From the NCBI GenBank assembly GCA_002401765.2, contig NVTY02000076.1, positions 83,381 to 147,380 on the forward strand: a stretch of 64,000 nucleotides of DNA, written 5' to 3'. Below, piece after piece: positions 39,902-50,100 of the stretch. Every line of letters starts with the position of its first letter. The stretch's first letter is position 1. A program made the translations under genes and the position numbers. Under the pieces are notes generated by a model, which had not been told where the DNA came from, made no database searches, and saw nothing but the letters and a program-made list of their open reading frames with translations. This DNA is from Thiotrichaceae bacterium. Lineage in GTDB: Bacteria; Pseudomonadota; Gammaproteobacteria; SZUA-140.

Positions 39902-42900
39902 ATGAATCACTTTATCACCCAACTCAAAGGCCTTGGTTTTGCACTGTGCCTGAGCAGTACCTGTCTCTTTTCCGCCACTGTTCAAGCAGCGCTTGCTGCT
40001 GAGACCATGCTGGATTTCGCCAACTCGCCCATTGTGAGTGCCGACTCAGCAACACCGATGGTGATGATCGCTGCCTCCAATGACCACCAGCTCTACTTTA
40101 AAGCCTACAGTGACTATTCTGATCTCGACCATGACGGCATAATAGAGACAAGCTATAAACATAGTTTTGATTATTACGGCTATTTTGACAGCGATAAATG
40201 TTATAGCCACAGTGGCTCGCAATTTGTTCCTGAGGCAGTCACCTCGGATAAGTATTGCGATGCTGTTACGGGTGACTGGAGTGGTAACTATTTAAACTGG
40301 GCCACCATGGCCCGCATTGATACCGTGCGGAAAATTTTATTTGGCGGTAAACGCAGCGTGGATGGTATTGATGATGCTATTGGTACACAGCTGGTGCGCA
40401 CTTACATCCCCAATGACGCCCATAGTTTTGCCAAATATTACAACGGTGATGACATCTCTAAACTGACGCCGTTTGATCCGCCAACAACCGATCCTACCCC
40501 AGAAAATAATGGCCTAACCATTTGTAATACCACTGTTAATAATACCAATGCGGTATCAGAAGAGGTTACCGACCCGCCTTTAATGCGTGTGGCGCATGGG
40601 AATTATTCATTGTGGGCCTCTAATGAAGTTTGGCAATGTCGTTGGTCCGGGGAAAAAACCACGGGGAATGGTAATGTAGCCGCATCAGGTATTAATGCTT
40701 TTGCCTTAAACCCAGACCTAGCCTCGGCAGGCAACGCTGACTATATTGTAAAGGTTAAGGTCTGCGTGGCAGGTTTGCTTGAAGCTAATTGTAAACGCTA
40801 TCCTGACGGCAACTTTAAACCGACTGGGCTATTACAGGCTTACGGAGACAAGGACGATATTTTATTTGGCATGATGGCGGGTTCTTATCTAAAAAACAAA
40901 TCCGGTGGCAAGCTGGTTAAAAACATTGAGTCGATGTCTACTGAGATCGATGTCAGTGGCAATGGTCGTTTTATCACTGCTGTCACCAGTGGCGCGGCGG
41001 ACAGTGACGGTGCTGGCATCATCAATGCCTGGAGTCTCTACCGGATTATAAAATATCAGCATAGTAGTGGCATCTACAGAAAAACTGATAGCCCTACCGT
41101 AAATGTTAATAATTGCAGTTGGGGTCTCAACTCTTTTAATAACAACCAGTGCCAAAATTGGGGCAATCCCTTTGGCGAGATTTATTGGAATACTATTCGT
41201 TACCTGGCAGGGGAACCCGTATCGGGCACCTTTAGGGCCAATGACAATTCATTATTGCACAACGGCCTCGGCGGGATTCTACCCTGGGACTGCCCGCTTG
41301 ATGCCACTAATGCATGCAGTTCTTTGAATGTTATTGCATTTAATGCCAGCACGATCTCTTATGATGATGATGATCTGGATGACAACGCCGATGGTGTAAA
41401 AAAGGTCTGGGGGAACACTACCACCTCCATTGGCCTCACTGATGTAGTAGGTGCTGGTGAAGGTATTCACGGTAAGAGTTTTTTTGTGGGCGAAAATGGT
41501 ACTGACAACAACGGTCTGTGTACGTCAAAAGTAATTACCAGTTTAGGCGAAGTTAAGGGGTTATGCCCAGAGTCACCGCGCCTCAAGGGAACTTATCGCA
41601 TTGCAGGTATTGCCCATAAGGCCCATACCGCGGATATCCGCAGCGCCGGCCCTCATGCACTGGACGGTGACCAGCTGGTTGATACCTACGCCGTTACTCT
41701 GGCGCCCGCTGTGCCAGAAATTACGGTGGCGATTCCCGCTGGTGATCGCGAGATAAAAATCCTGCCTGCTTGCCGTAATTCCACCGTAGGTGGCAACTGT
41801 GCCATTGTCGATTTCAAGATTGTTGAGCCGCACACGGTGGTAGGGGCGGTGGCCACCGGCAAGTTTTATGTCAACTGGGAGGATAGCGAGCAGGGCGGTG
41901 ATTATGATATGGACATGTGGGGCGTGATTTCGTATGAGGCGACATCAACGACCATTAAGATTACAACCCAGATGGTTCATGAAGCGGGATCTCATAGGCT
42001 GGGGTTTGGTTATATTATTAGTGGTACCTCGGCGGATGGTTTCCACGTGCATTCAGGGGCTAATAATTTCGTTCGTAGCGAGATTGGCATCACTGATTGT
42101 GACTCGGGTTGTAATTTGGGTGATGCCGCCACATCACACACCTACACCGTGGTGGGTGCTAGTGGCAGTCTGTTGAAAGACCCACTGTACTACGCGGCCA
42201 AGTGGGGCGCGTTTATCGATGAAAACGGCAATGGCATTCCGGATCTCGATTCCGAATGGGACCGTAAAGATAGCGCGGGCCTGTTAAACCCTGATGGCAT
42301 CCCTGATACCTATTTTTATGCCACCAATCCGCAAGAACTCGAGACGTCGTTAACGAATGTATTCAATGCCATTCTTGCTAAAACGGCCTCTGGAACGGCC
42401 GCCTCTGTTGTCGCCAGCAGCCGTGAAGGCCAGGGGACATTGATACAGGCGCTGTATGCGACTGAGCGTACCTACAATGATAAATCGGTCAGCTGGGTGG
42501 GCTCACTGCACTCCCTGTGGGTTGACCGTTTGGGTCATATCCGCGAAGACGATGGTAATGCAGAATTGGACGATTACACCGTAGACCAGGTGGTGCAGGT
42601 CTATTATGACACGGTCTCACGGCAGACACGGCTCTGTCGGCATGATAGCCATTCGGAAGAGACGTTCGAGCCGATTATTGTTACCGCTGACGCGGACTGC
42701 GAGGGCACCAGCCTGCCACTAGAAGACCTTAAAACGCTCTGGAATGCGCGTGAAGCATTATCGGCCATCAGCGATGCCAATATTGTCAACCAGCGTTCGT
42801 ATGCCTCTAGCGCCGCCAATGGCCGCCATATCCTCACCTTTCTGGATGCAGACAGGGACAACGTGGTGGACAGTGGCGAATTTGTCGCTTTCACCCCCGC

Positions 42901-44749
42901 CGGTATCGACACAACAAACAACCACGGCTATCTTAATGCGTTAACGACGGCCGATGCGGATGCCATTCTTGCCTACATTCGCGGAGTTGAATCGCCCACT
43001 ACGCGTAACCGCACTATCGATTTTAATGGTGATGGCACTGAGGAGACCTTGCGTCTGGGCGATATTATTCATTCGACCCCCACCCTGGTGAGTACGCCCG
43101 GCGAGTCTTTTGACCAGCTCTATAATGATGCGAGTTATGCGACCTTCCGTAATCAATACCGTGATCGTCGCCAGATGTTATATGTGGGTGCCAACGACGG
43201 TCTGTTGCACGCCTTCAATGCCGGTTTTTTTGACGCCGCCAATATTAGCTATAAAACAAAGTTGACCACTGAAGTTGAACATCCTCTGGGATCAGAGATT
43301 TGGGCCTACGCACCAGGTAACCTTTTGCCGCATCTCAAATGGCTCACTGATCCGGACTACACCCACGTGTATTACATGGATGCAAAACCGCGCGCCTTTG
43401 ACGCCAAAATATTCGACGACGATACCACGCACCCCGGTGGCTGGGGGACGGTGCTGGTGGCGGGGATGCGTTTTGGTGGTGGCAGCATCACCGTTGATAG
43501 CGCTCAAGATGGTCTTGGCGGGGGGAATTCAGCGGATGATTTCACCACCCGTTCAGCTTATGTTGTGTTAGATATTACTGACCCCGAAGTCGCCCCGGTA
43601 CTGATAGCAGAGATCACCCATGCTGAGTTAGGTTTCACGACGTCATATCCCACGGCATTTGCTGTGCGTGCCAGTGACAACAGTATCAATAAGTGGTTTC
43701 TGGCATTCGGCACCGGCCCCACCGATGCCAGTAGTGGCACCAGCACGCAGGACGGCCGCCTGTTGGTCTATGATTTGAATACAAAGGAATGGCTCGATGA
43801 CTATGGTTTTACCGGCACAAACAATGTCGTGGCAGCCAATAGCTTTGTGAGTGACCCCATTGCGGCAGACTGGAACCTGGATTATAAAGCGGATGCGCTG
43901 TATGTCGGCACGGTTGGCGGTACTCCTGCCGCACCTACCGGGGATCTGTATCGCCTGAACATTAATGGTGATGACGACCCCAGTACCTGGGTATTTGAAG
44001 AGCGATTGTCCATTGCTCAGCCGATTGTGATGCGGCCTACTTTGTCGGTCGATAAACAAGGTAACCAGTGGGTGTATGTTGGAACAGGGCGCTTTTATGT
44101 TACCGCCGATAAAACCAGCACTGCCCAACAGACCCTTTACGGCTTTCGCGACAACCCTGTGGTTGGCAATACATCCGAGCTACCGGATACGACGCGAATG
44201 GTGGATGTAAGTGATGCAGTGGTATCAACCGATGGTTCTACGTCACCGCCCTTTGCCGTCCAGAATGTCGCTGGTGTGACTAACTACGATGCTTTGGAGG
44301 CCTTGTTTGACGCAACTGGCACTGACTGGAAGGATGGCTGGAAGCTGGACCTGCCTTTAGTGGCGGGTAGTTCAGCTGCTCGCATGCTCACCGAAGGGGC
44401 GCTACTGGGAGAGGTATTATTAATCACTGAGTTCACGCCGAGTGCCAGCCTTTGTGGTGGTGATGGAAGAAGCAGCCTTTACGGGCTTAATTTTAAAACG
44501 GGAACCGCACTGGCTATGTCACCTGTTCTGGGTGAGACCACCGGGAAATTATCCATTCGCAGTGTTGATATTGGTGAGGGATTGGCTTCAGCGCCCAGTC
44601 TGCACATTGGCAACAACCCCAATGACCCTAATACTGGCGAGGAAACCGTTATCATCCAAAATTCCCGTGGTGATATTATTAGTCAGGATGCTAGATTAAA
44701 CAGCCCCGTGAAAAGTGGTGAAACCTCCTGGCGTGAAGAATATCAATAA
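39902..44749 (+). CDS. pilY1: Type IV pilus tip protein PilY1
   Basis: A 1615-residue secreted protein with a signal peptide (MNHFITQLKGLGFALCLSSTC...TVQA). I chose the ATG at 39902 because AGGAG lies 9 bp upstream; an earlier ATG at 39869 lacks a site. The C-terminal half has the PilC/PilY beta-propeller domain (LYVGANDGLLHAFNAG, LGSEIWAYAPGNLLPHL, VLVAGMRFGGG). EF-hand-like calcium loops occur at about residue 982 (DADRDNVVDSGE) and residue 1039 (DFNGDGTEE). No von Willebrand A MIDAS motif is obvious in the N-terminal half. It is longer than P. aeruginosa PilY1 (about 1160). It should sit at the pilus tip with the minor pilins and act in adhesion and surface sensing. Confidence 0.93.
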   Translation: MNHFITQLKGLGFALCLSSTCLFSATVQAALAAETMLDFANSPIVSADSATPMVMIAASNDHQLYFKAYSDYSDLDHDGIIETSYKHSFDYYGYFDSDKCYSHSGSQFVPEAVTSDKYCDAVTGDWSGNYLNWATMARIDTVRKILFGGKRSVDGIDDAIGTQLVRTYIPNDAHSFAKYYNGDDISKLTPFDPPTTDPTPENNGLTICNTTVNNTNAVSEEVTDPPLMRVAHGNYSLWASNEVWQCRWSGEKTTGNGNVAASGINAFALNPDLASAGNADYIVKVKVCVAGLLEANCKRYPDGNFKPTGLLQAYGDKDDILFGMMAGSYLKNKSGGKLVKNIESMSTEIDVSGNGRFITAVTSGAADSDGAGIINAWSLYRIIKYQHSSGIYRKTDSPTVNVNNCSWGLNSFNNNQCQNWGNPFGEIYWNTIRYLAGEPVSGTFRANDNSLLHNGLGGILPWDCPLDATNACSSLNVIAFNASTISYDDDDLDDNADGVKKVWGNTTTSIGLTDVVGAGEGIHGKSFFVGENGTDNNGLCTSKVITSLGEVKGLCPESPRLKGTYRIAGIAHKAHTADIRSAGPHALDGDQLVDTYAVTLAPAVPEITVAIPAGDREIKILPACRNSTVGGNCAIVDFKIVEPHTVVGAVATGKFYVNWEDSEQGGDYDMDMWGVISYEATSTTIKITTQMVHEAGSHRLGFGYIISGTSADGFHVHSGANNFVRSEIGITDCDSGCNLGDAATSHTYTVVGASGSLLKDPLYYAAKWGAFIDENGNGIPDLDSEWDRKDSAGLLNPDGIPDTYFYATNPQELETSLTNVFNAILAKTASGTAASVVASSREGQGTLIQALYATERTYNDKSVSWVGSLHSLWVDRLGHIREDDGNAELDDYTVDQVVQVYYDTVSRQTRLCRHDSHSEETFEPIIVTADADCEGTSLPLEDLKTLWNAREALSAISDANIVNQRSYASSAANGRHILTFLDADRDNVVDSGEFVAFTPAGIDTTNNHGYLNALTTADADAILAYIRGVESPTTRNRTIDFNGDGTEETLRLGDIIHSTPTLVSTPGESFDQLYNDASYATFRNQYRDRRQMLYVGANDGLLHAFNAGFFDAANISYKTKLTTEVEHPLGSEIWAYAPGNLLPHLKWLTDPDYTHVYYMDAKPRAFDAKIFDDDTTHPGGWGTVLVAGMRFGGGSITVDSAQDGLGGGNSADDFTTRSAYVVLDITDPEVAPVLIAEITHAELGFTTSYPTAFAVRASDNSINKWFLAFGTGPTDASSGTSTQDGRLLVYDLNTKEWLDDYGFTGTNNVVAANSFVSDPIAADWNLDYKADALYVGTVGGTPAAPTGDLYRLNINGDDDPSTWVFEERLSIAQPIVMRPTLSVDKQGNQWVYVGTGRFYVTADKTSTAQQTLYGFRDNPVVGNTSELPDTTRMVDVSDAVVSTDGSTSPPFAVQNVAGVTNYDALEALFDATGTDWKDGWKLDLPLVAGSSAARMLTEGALLGEVLLITEFTPSASLCGGDGRSSLYGLNFKTGTALAMSPVLGETTGKLSIRSVDIGEGLASAPSLHIGNNPNDPNTGEETVIIQNSRGDIISQDARLNSPVKSGETSWREEYQ

Positions 44750-44797
44750 TAGGCCGCTATTGACCGCAAGAGCCGATGAAAATGAGGTATATATTTT

Positions 44798-45238
44798 GTG
44801 AAAAAACAACTATCAAGACACCGCTTGCAGGGCTTCACATTGATTGAATTGATGATTACGGTGGTCATCATCGGCATTATCGCCGCTATCGCGTTGCCGA
44901 GTTATAGTAATCAGGTGACAAAATCACGCCGTGCCGATGCCTATGCCTGTTTGCTTGACGCGGCACAGCGCCAGGAGGCTTTTTACTACCAGAATAATGT
45001 CTATACCGTGACACTCACTGATCTCGGCTATGCCGCTGGCACCGTAAATTGTGGTGATGATGCCAACTACACCCTTACTTCGGCGGCAGGTGCTAATGGT
45101 GCTATTGCCAGTAGTTATCTGCTCACCGCTACCCGTGCTAATGCGCAGGCTGGCGATAGCCTGTGCGGTGATTTGACACTCTCTAGTATTGGCGTAAAAG
45201 GAGAGAGTGGTACGTTAGATGCGCAGGCTTGCTGGTGA
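44798..45238 (+). CDS. pilE: Minor pilin PilE
   Basis: A 146-residue pilin started at GTG (44798) with GAGG upstream. A 12-residue leader precedes [36 protein letters not shown]. The protein ends DAQACW; the closing Cys-Trp with an upstream Cys (SLCGDL) is typical of PilE. It is the last gene of the minor pilin operon, the usual pilE place. It resembles the pilin at 60815-61207. Confidence 0.92.
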   Translation: MKKQLSRHRLQGFTLIELMITVVIIGIIAAIALPSYSNQVTKSRRADAYACLLDAAQRQEAFYYQNNVYTVTLTDLGYAAGTVNCGDDANYTLTSAAGANGAIASSYLLTATRANAQAGDSLCGDLTLSSIGVKGESGTLDAQACW

Positions 45239-45283
45239 TGGCGCTGAAGTTTATGCTGGTTTTCTGAGGAGGCTCTAATTAGT

Positions 45284-47089
45284 TTAGAGGGGTGTTTTTT
45301 CAGCGCTCATTAATACGCTAAGAATCACTTTGTACATGGTCTGAATATCGATAGGTTTGGGTATGTGTGCATTCATTCCGGCGGCATTGCATTGTTCGAT
45401 GATAGTCTGAACCGCATTGGCGGTTAGTGCAATGATGGGTAGTTTATCCCATTGTGGCTCCTGTCGGATTACCTTTGCCGTTTGAAAACCATTAAGCACT
45501 GGCATGTGAAGGTCCATCAAGACTAGGTCGAACTCCTTTTCTCTAAGCGCAGTGAGCGCTTCTTGCCCATTGTTGGCAACGGTTGTATTTAAGTTGATTC
45601 GTTCGAGTATCTTTTTTGCGATTAATTGATTGGTAATATTGTCTTCTACTAACAGAATTCTGGGCTTTAATGAGGTAAGTGTTTCCTCTATATGATCTGT
45701 TTTTTGAGTGCTTTCCGGTGTCGAGTTTTTATTTTCTTTGGTACGGCTTAGGTTTAATGTGAAGGAGAATTTACTGCCAACATTCGGCATGCTTTTAACT
45801 TTTATTTCTCCGCCCATTAATTCTATTAATTGTTTGCTAATGGCAAGCCCTAGTCCTGTGCCTCCATATTTTCGCGTGATGGAATTGTCGGCTTGTTGAA
45901 AACTATTAAAGATATTTTTAAGCTCGCTCGCGGGCAAGCCAATGCCGCTATCGCTAATAATGAATGAAATTTCACTGTTATTTTTCGGGTCAGTTTTTGT
46001 TTTGACGCTAAATTCAATGCCACCGCTATCTGTGAATTTAATGGCATTGTGAATCAGATTGGTCAGCACTTGCCTTAGCCTTAACGGGTCTCCTCTGACA
46101 CTTAAGGTTTTCGGGTAAGTGAGCTCGGTGTTGAATGTGATTCCTTTTTCTTCAGCGGTGGTTCTGAGTAAATCAATGACTTCGTTAATGACCGTATCCA
46201 GGGTGAAAGGGATGGACTCAATATCTAATTTACCGGCTTCTATTTTTGATAGATCAAGCGTTTCGTTGATGATACCTAGTAGCCCTTTGCTGGCGCTGGC
46301 AACTTTTTCTATATATTCACGCTCTGGTTCAGGAAGATCCCCCTCTAATGCCAGTGTGTTGAAGTTGATGATCGCATTGAGTGGGGTGCGGATTTCATGG
46401 CTCATGTTGGCGAGGAAATTACTTTTAGCTTTATTTGCGGCCTCAGCATTTTCTTTTGCAGCGCGTAGTTTTTTTGTTTGGCTATTAACGGCGTTTTGTA
46501 GCTCTTGGCGGTATTCAATATTGATTAATGCCTGGTTGGTTAATGGTGAAAACTGCGTCAGTAATTTCACATGGTTCTTATTGAACATTGCGGGCGATGA
46601 ATGGGTGCAAACTAGAATAGCTCGGTGGTTTTGTGTATGAAGTGGGGCGTGTAGTGCAGAGATCACTTTAAAATTCGGTTTGTGCTCAAGTTGCTTGCGC
46701 CATACGGGGATTGCATCGACATGATGGGCGGCGGTTATTTTTCCTGATAGGATGCGTTGTAGAAACGCTGAATTTTCCCATGCGATACCCGCAATTTCAG
46801 GATTTGTGGTCATACCGACGATGAGCTGCTTGTCCTCTTTCTCAAAAATGATAAAGCCATGTTCAATGGGGATGAACGCTTTAAGAACCTCGAGTAAATT
46901 TTCAAACATTTCTTGAGAGTGACGTGATGCATTGAGTATTCGTAGCCCATTAAGCAGGCCTTCGGCTTCTTTTCTTAATCGCTTTTCTCTTGAAATGATC
47001 CTTTCAAGCTGTAGGTGCTCCTCAACTAATTCCTCTTGAAGAAAGTTGTCTGTGCCAGGCATGTCGTATATGCCTATTTTAGTCGGCAT
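45284..47089 (-). CDS. Hybrid sensor histidine kinase (GAF-HisKA-HATPase-receiver)
   Basis: A 601-residue soluble kinase with no membrane helix. A coiled-coil-like start ([19 protein letters not shown]) leads to a GAF-like domain at about residues 55-200. The H-box [13 protein letters not shown] is at about residue 228, followed by N and G boxes ([29 protein letters not shown]). A receiver domain follows with the acceptor Asp in [13 protein letters not shown] at about residue 526. It overlaps the FIST gene upstream by 11 bp, so it is co-translated. The pair resembles NosP with NahK-type hybrid kinases. A partner phosphotransfer protein is not in the window. Confidence 0.88.
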   Translation of the reverse strand: MPTKIGIYDMPGTDNFLQEELVEEHLQLERIISREKRLRKEAEGLLNGLRILNASRHSQEMFENLLEVLKAFIPIEHGFIIFEKEDKQLIVGMTTNPEIAGIAWENSAFLQRILSGKITAAHHVDAIPVWRKQLEHKPNFKVISALHAPLHTQNHRAILVCTHSSPAMFNKNHVKLLTQFSPLTNQALINIEYRQELQNAVNSQTKKLRAAKENAEAANKAKSNFLANMSHEIRTPLNAIINFNTLALEGDLPEPEREYIEKVASASKGLLGIINETLDLSKIEAGKLDIESIPFTLDTVINEVIDLLRTTAEEKGITFNTELTYPKTLSVRGDPLRLRQVLTNLIHNAIKFTDSGGIEFSVKTKTDPKNNSEISFIISDSGIGLPASELKNIFNSFQQADNSITRKYGGTGLGLAISKQLIELMGGEIKVKSMPNVGSKFSFTLNLSRTKENKNSTPESTQKTDHIEETLTSLKPRILLVEDNITNQLIAKKILERINLNTTVANNGQEALTALREKEFDLVLMDLHMPVLNGFQTAKVIRQEPQWDKLPIIALTANAVQTIIEQCNAAGMNAHIPKPIDIQTMYKVILSVLMSAEKTPL

Positions 47090-48269
47090 TAAAGATAACC
47101 ATCGATATCATTAGATTGCCATGGATATTGCCCCCTTCAACAAAGCAGCCTTGCTCACCAAAGGTAAAACCGGCGAGGAAAGGCTTTGTGTTGAGTACAG
47201 CATTGATAGAGTCAACAACTTCCCCCATATCACCTTGAATGGCCAGCATACAACCCGCGCAAAACACGACCAAGGCACCGCTGATATTGGAGGCATCCAG
47301 CTCTTCAACGTTCAGTGCCGATGTTGCGACGCGACCAGCACGTGATATGAGGCTGTTTTTAGAACCGCTCATCAAGACGATTTCATCGCCGGATGAAAAT
47401 TCAGTGAACAGGCTTAATGCGCTGTCTGCGGTGACGGAATTTGGGTGAGAAAGCTTGTAATAGTCGGTTTTACCAATGCTGGCTGCCTTGCGGCTCAGTG
47501 GATGAAAAGCGGTCTGTGCCAGTACATTGCCGCCATTAATGGCATTGCTTATTGCGCCGTCTGTCCATTCGTTATAGATCGTGGCCGCAGGGTTACCATC
47601 AATTTCATAGATAATACGTCCGTTTGCTTTGGTGACAGTGCCAGAGTGAATGGTGGGTGAATAACCACTTTGAAATGTATATGAAATTTTAACGGATGGA
47701 AACATGACGGTGACAGCGACGCCATCGGTGGTGGCATCGTTATTAGCAATGATTGACCAGTGGCCGGCAACACTATTGTCTGCCGCGCTACCACCGGCAA
47801 CGGGCACGTTGGCCCCCACTACATCTTGAATCCCTTGGATAACGGACTCTTCATTGCCTGGTGTGGCACTTAACCAGATGAGGTCAGGGACCTCGCCGGC
47901 GCGCTTTGCATTGAGCAGGGCTTGCTTGATGGCATTAGAGCCGGCTTTGCGCGGCTGCTCATCCATGGCAATGAGTGATGAGCCGTAAGCACCATCGGGG
48001 GCATATGTGCCCCAAACACCAAAGGCAATGCCATTGTCAGTATGAAATCCGCTTGCATCCATTAGGCCTAGGCAGGTTGAGCAGCCGTGTACTTGATTTT
48101 TCTGCTGTTTATCTAGGAGGTCGGCTAGATCGTTGGCGCTGTAGTTCTCGGTGAAATAAATCAGGGTCAAATTAGGCTGCGCGCCAAGTGCTTTTTGTAG
48201 CTTGCTCGATGTCTCCTCAAATGCGGTTTTTAAGTCGGAGTTAGATGAAAAAGCGGTAGCGATCTTCAT
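47079..48269 (-). CDS. FIST domain sensor protein (NosP-like)
   Basis: A 396-residue FIST N plus FIST C protein, soluble and without a signal peptide. Motifs include HGCSTCLG and [11 protein letters not shown] in the N-terminal part and [11 protein letters not shown]...[13 protein letters not shown] at the end. The FGEQG and N.HGNLM elements are shared with NosP, a haem-binding nitric oxide sensor usually encoded beside a hybrid histidine kinase, as here. Haem and NO binding are inferred, not shown. Its ribosome site GAGGTG is buried in a hairpin (48275-48289). It is the first gene of a two-gene unit. Confidence 0.85.
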   Translation of the reverse strand: MKIATAFSSNSDLKTAFEETSSKLQKALGAQPNLTLIYFTENYSANDLADLLDKQQKNQVHGCSTCLGLMDASGFHTDNGIAFGVWGTYAPDGAYGSSLIAMDEQPRKAGSNAIKQALLNAKRAGEVPDLIWLSATPGNEESVIQGIQDVVGANVPVAGGSAADNSVAGHWSIIANNDATTDGVAVTVMFPSVKISYTFQSGYSPTIHSGTVTKANGRIIYEIDGNPAATIYNEWTDGAISNAINGGNVLAQTAFHPLSRKAASIGKTDYYKLSHPNSVTADSALSLFTEFSSGDEIVLMSGSKNSLISRAGRVATSALNVEELDASNISGALVVFCAGCMLAIQGDMGEVVDSINAVLNTKPFLAGFTFGEQGCFVEGGNIHGNLMISMVIFNAD

Positions 48270-48274
48270 GTAAG

Positions 48275-48289
48275 CACCTCATTGAGGTG
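48275..48289 (-). promoter_or_regulatory. Hairpin covering the ribosome binding site of the FIST gene
   Basis: The 15-nt inverted repeat CACCTCATTGAGGTG reads the same pattern on the minus strand, and there its second arm GAGGTG is the ribosome site, 5 nt before the ATG at 48269. If folded (6-bp stem, 3-nt loop) it would hide the site and lower translation. The stem is short, so its effect is uncertain. Confidence 0.45.
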
Positions 48290-48672
48290 AGTGTGACATT
48301 TGGGCGCGCTGAGGATGCTCAGAGTAATCACTTGGGGCGCTGGGGAGGTACTTTAGTTAGCGCAGATGAGCGTGGCGTCATATAGTCGATCCTGGATTAT
48401 GGTGTGATGCGCATCCAGAGCGAATTGCTTGGGATAGTCGACTAATCATGTCCTACCAAGTGTGTCGGACAATATGATTGAAACATGAGCTGGTTTTGCT
48501 TCTTTTAAGGGCGGGAGCTGTTTTGTGCGGTTATGACTGATTGATAATGCTGTGCTTAGTGGCGGGGCACGACTGGGTTGGTGAGCATTTAATTTATTGC
48601 TTGGGAGGTGGCTTGAGCCCCGTATAGGGGGGTGAATTATTTTGTTGTGTGTCGCTGAGGGGTAAGGGGTGG
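48290..48672. other. Non-coding gap between the FIST gene and ispB
   Basis: About 380 bp with no open frame worth calling. It lies upstream of the FIST-kinase unit and downstream of ispB, both on the minus strand, so it should contain the FIST promoter and the end of the ispB transcript. I see no clear sigma-54 or sigma-70 match and no strong terminator. Confidence 0.45.
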
Positions 48673-49680
48673 TTAATATGAGCGATTGACTGAAAATTCG
48701 GCCAGTGCGTACATGGCGTCACGATAAGGAGAGGCGGGCAGTCGGTTGATCGCTTCGGCTGCTTTTTCAGCTTCTACTTGTGCCGCTGCGGTGGTGTAAA
48801 CAAGCGCGCCAGTTGAGTGAATGGTTTCAATGACGGCATCGATATTTTCAATGCCGCTATTTTCAATGGCATTTTTAATGACGCTAGCTTCGGCTGGCGT
48901 ACCGTGGCGCATGGCGTAGATGAGTGGCAGGGTTGGTTTGCCCTCGGCAAGGTCGTCACCGATGTTTTTCCCCATCTCTTCGGCGGTTGCGCTGTAATCG
49001 AGAACATCGTCGATGAGCTGAAATGCGGTGCCAAGGTACATGCCGTAGTCGGCCATTGCTTTTTCAGTTTTTGTACTGCTATTGCTGATAACAGCAGCCA
49101 CCTGGCAGGCGGCCTCAAATAATTTGGCTGTTTTGAAGTGGATCACTTCGAGGTAACGTTCTTCTGTGGTACTGGCATCACCGCAGTTGAGTAGTTGCAG
49201 TACTTCACCTTCGGCGATGACGTTGGTTGCCTTCGATACGATTTCCATGATGCGCATGTTGCCGACATCGACCATCATCTGGAAGGCGCGTGAGTAGAGG
49301 AAGTCACCAACCAGCACGCTGGCTTCGTTACCCCACACGGCATTGGCGGTCTCTTTACCGCGGCGCATTTCGGAAGCGTCCACTACATCGTCATGCAGTA
49401 GCGTGGCGGTGTGAATGAATTCGATAATAGCGGCAAGGTCTATGTGTTTTGTGTCGTTGTAGTTGAGTGCGCGAGCACTGAGCAGCACGAGTAGTGGACG
49501 AAGGCGTTTGCCGCCACTGTTGACGATGTAGCGCCCCATTTGATTGATCAATGCCACTTCGGAACTGAGGCGGCCGTGAATCAGTCGATTCACGGCCCCC
49601 ATATCGTCACTGGTGAGTGCGCGAATGGCATCGATATCGTTGATTGAGTAAGGTTTTTCGAGTGATAGATTCACGGTCAT
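48673..49680 (-). CDS. ispB: Octaprenyl diphosphate synthase IspB
   Basis: A 335-residue trans-polyprenyl synthase that builds the ubiquinone side chain. The first aspartate-rich motif is LLHDDVVDASEMRRG and the second is LIDDVLDYSA, binding the magnesium-pyrophosphate of the substrates. The substrate-binding GGKRLRPLLVLLSA is upstream. It is divergent from rplU-rpmA, the conserved ispB/rplU arrangement. The side-chain length (usually eight units) is not determined by what I can see. Confidence 0.95.
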   Translation of the reverse strand: MTVNLSLEKPYSINDIDAIRALTSDDMGAVNRLIHGRLSSEVALINQMGRYIVNSGGKRLRPLLVLLSARALNYNDTKHIDLAAIIEFIHTATLLHDDVVDASEMRRGKETANAVWGNEASVLVGDFLYSRAFQMMVDVGNMRIMEIVSKATNVIAEGEVLQLLNCGDASTTEERYLEVIHFKTAKLFEAACQVAAVISNSSTKTEKAMADYGMYLGTAFQLIDDVLDYSATAEEMGKNIGDDLAEGKPTLPLIYAMRHGTPAEASVIKNAIENSGIENIDAVIETIHSTGALVYTTAAAQVEAEKAAEAINRLPASPYRDAMYALAEFSVNRSY

Positions 49681-49768
49681 GTCGTTCTTTAAATAATATA
49701 GCCTGACGTTTGATTCTAAAATTCTCGGCGCGTTGTGGCAAGTTTCTTTAGCATGTTTGTTTTGGGCT

Positions 49769-49989
49769 GCTTAAAATATTGTAACTACTCAGCGAGTAGT
49801 CAAAATTAATAGTGACTGCTCAGATGGCCCATGAAATCCGCCAGTGCAAGGCGAAAAATGTGAGTTTATGGCTATCCCGCTCCAATCTCAGGGACACGTG
49901 TAAATGATCATTTTTCCCAGTGCCCCTTGAGGGTAAGCGCTGAATTGGCGGATTTCATGGGCTAGCTAAGTCGTTACAAAATATTTAGC
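49769..49989. repeat. Palindromic element of about 221 bp with nested inverted repeats (possible MITE)
   Basis: Outer arms of 25 bp (49769-49793 and 49965-49989) are inverted copies matching at 20 of 25 positions. Inside them a perfect 17-bp inverted pair (GCCCATGAAATCCGCCA at 49827-49843 and its complement at 49946-49962) encloses about 100 bp. A further small hairpin (ACTACTC/GAGTAGT) lies at 49784-49800. No open frame is present. The structure fits a non-autonomous transposable or extragenic palindromic element. No clear target duplication was found. Confidence 0.6.
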
Positions 49990-49996
49990 TTCTGAT

Positions 49997-50025
49997 TTGA
50001 CCTCAGGCGTTGATACCGGTAAAAT
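49997..50025 (+). promoter_or_regulatory. Sigma-70 promoter of rplU-rpmA
   Basis: TTGACC (49997-50002), 17-bp spacer, TAAAAT (50020-50025): five of six matches in each box with ideal spacing. It begins 8 bp after the palindromic element ends. Transcription would start near 50032, leaving a leader of about 70 nt before rplU. I see no recognised leader structure. Confidence 0.72.
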
Positions 50026-50100
50026 TGCCCGGCTTTGGTAAACGAATGTTTTAGTAGGTTTACAAATTAAGTTTTTTCACGGATTTTTTTGGAGTGAAGC

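Noticed and set aside
45273..45300. Terminator between pilE and the hybrid kinase
   Set aside because: A CTCTAA/TTAGAG pair followed by T residues exists, but the stem is only 6 bp and A/T-rich and overlaps the kinase stop, so support is weak.
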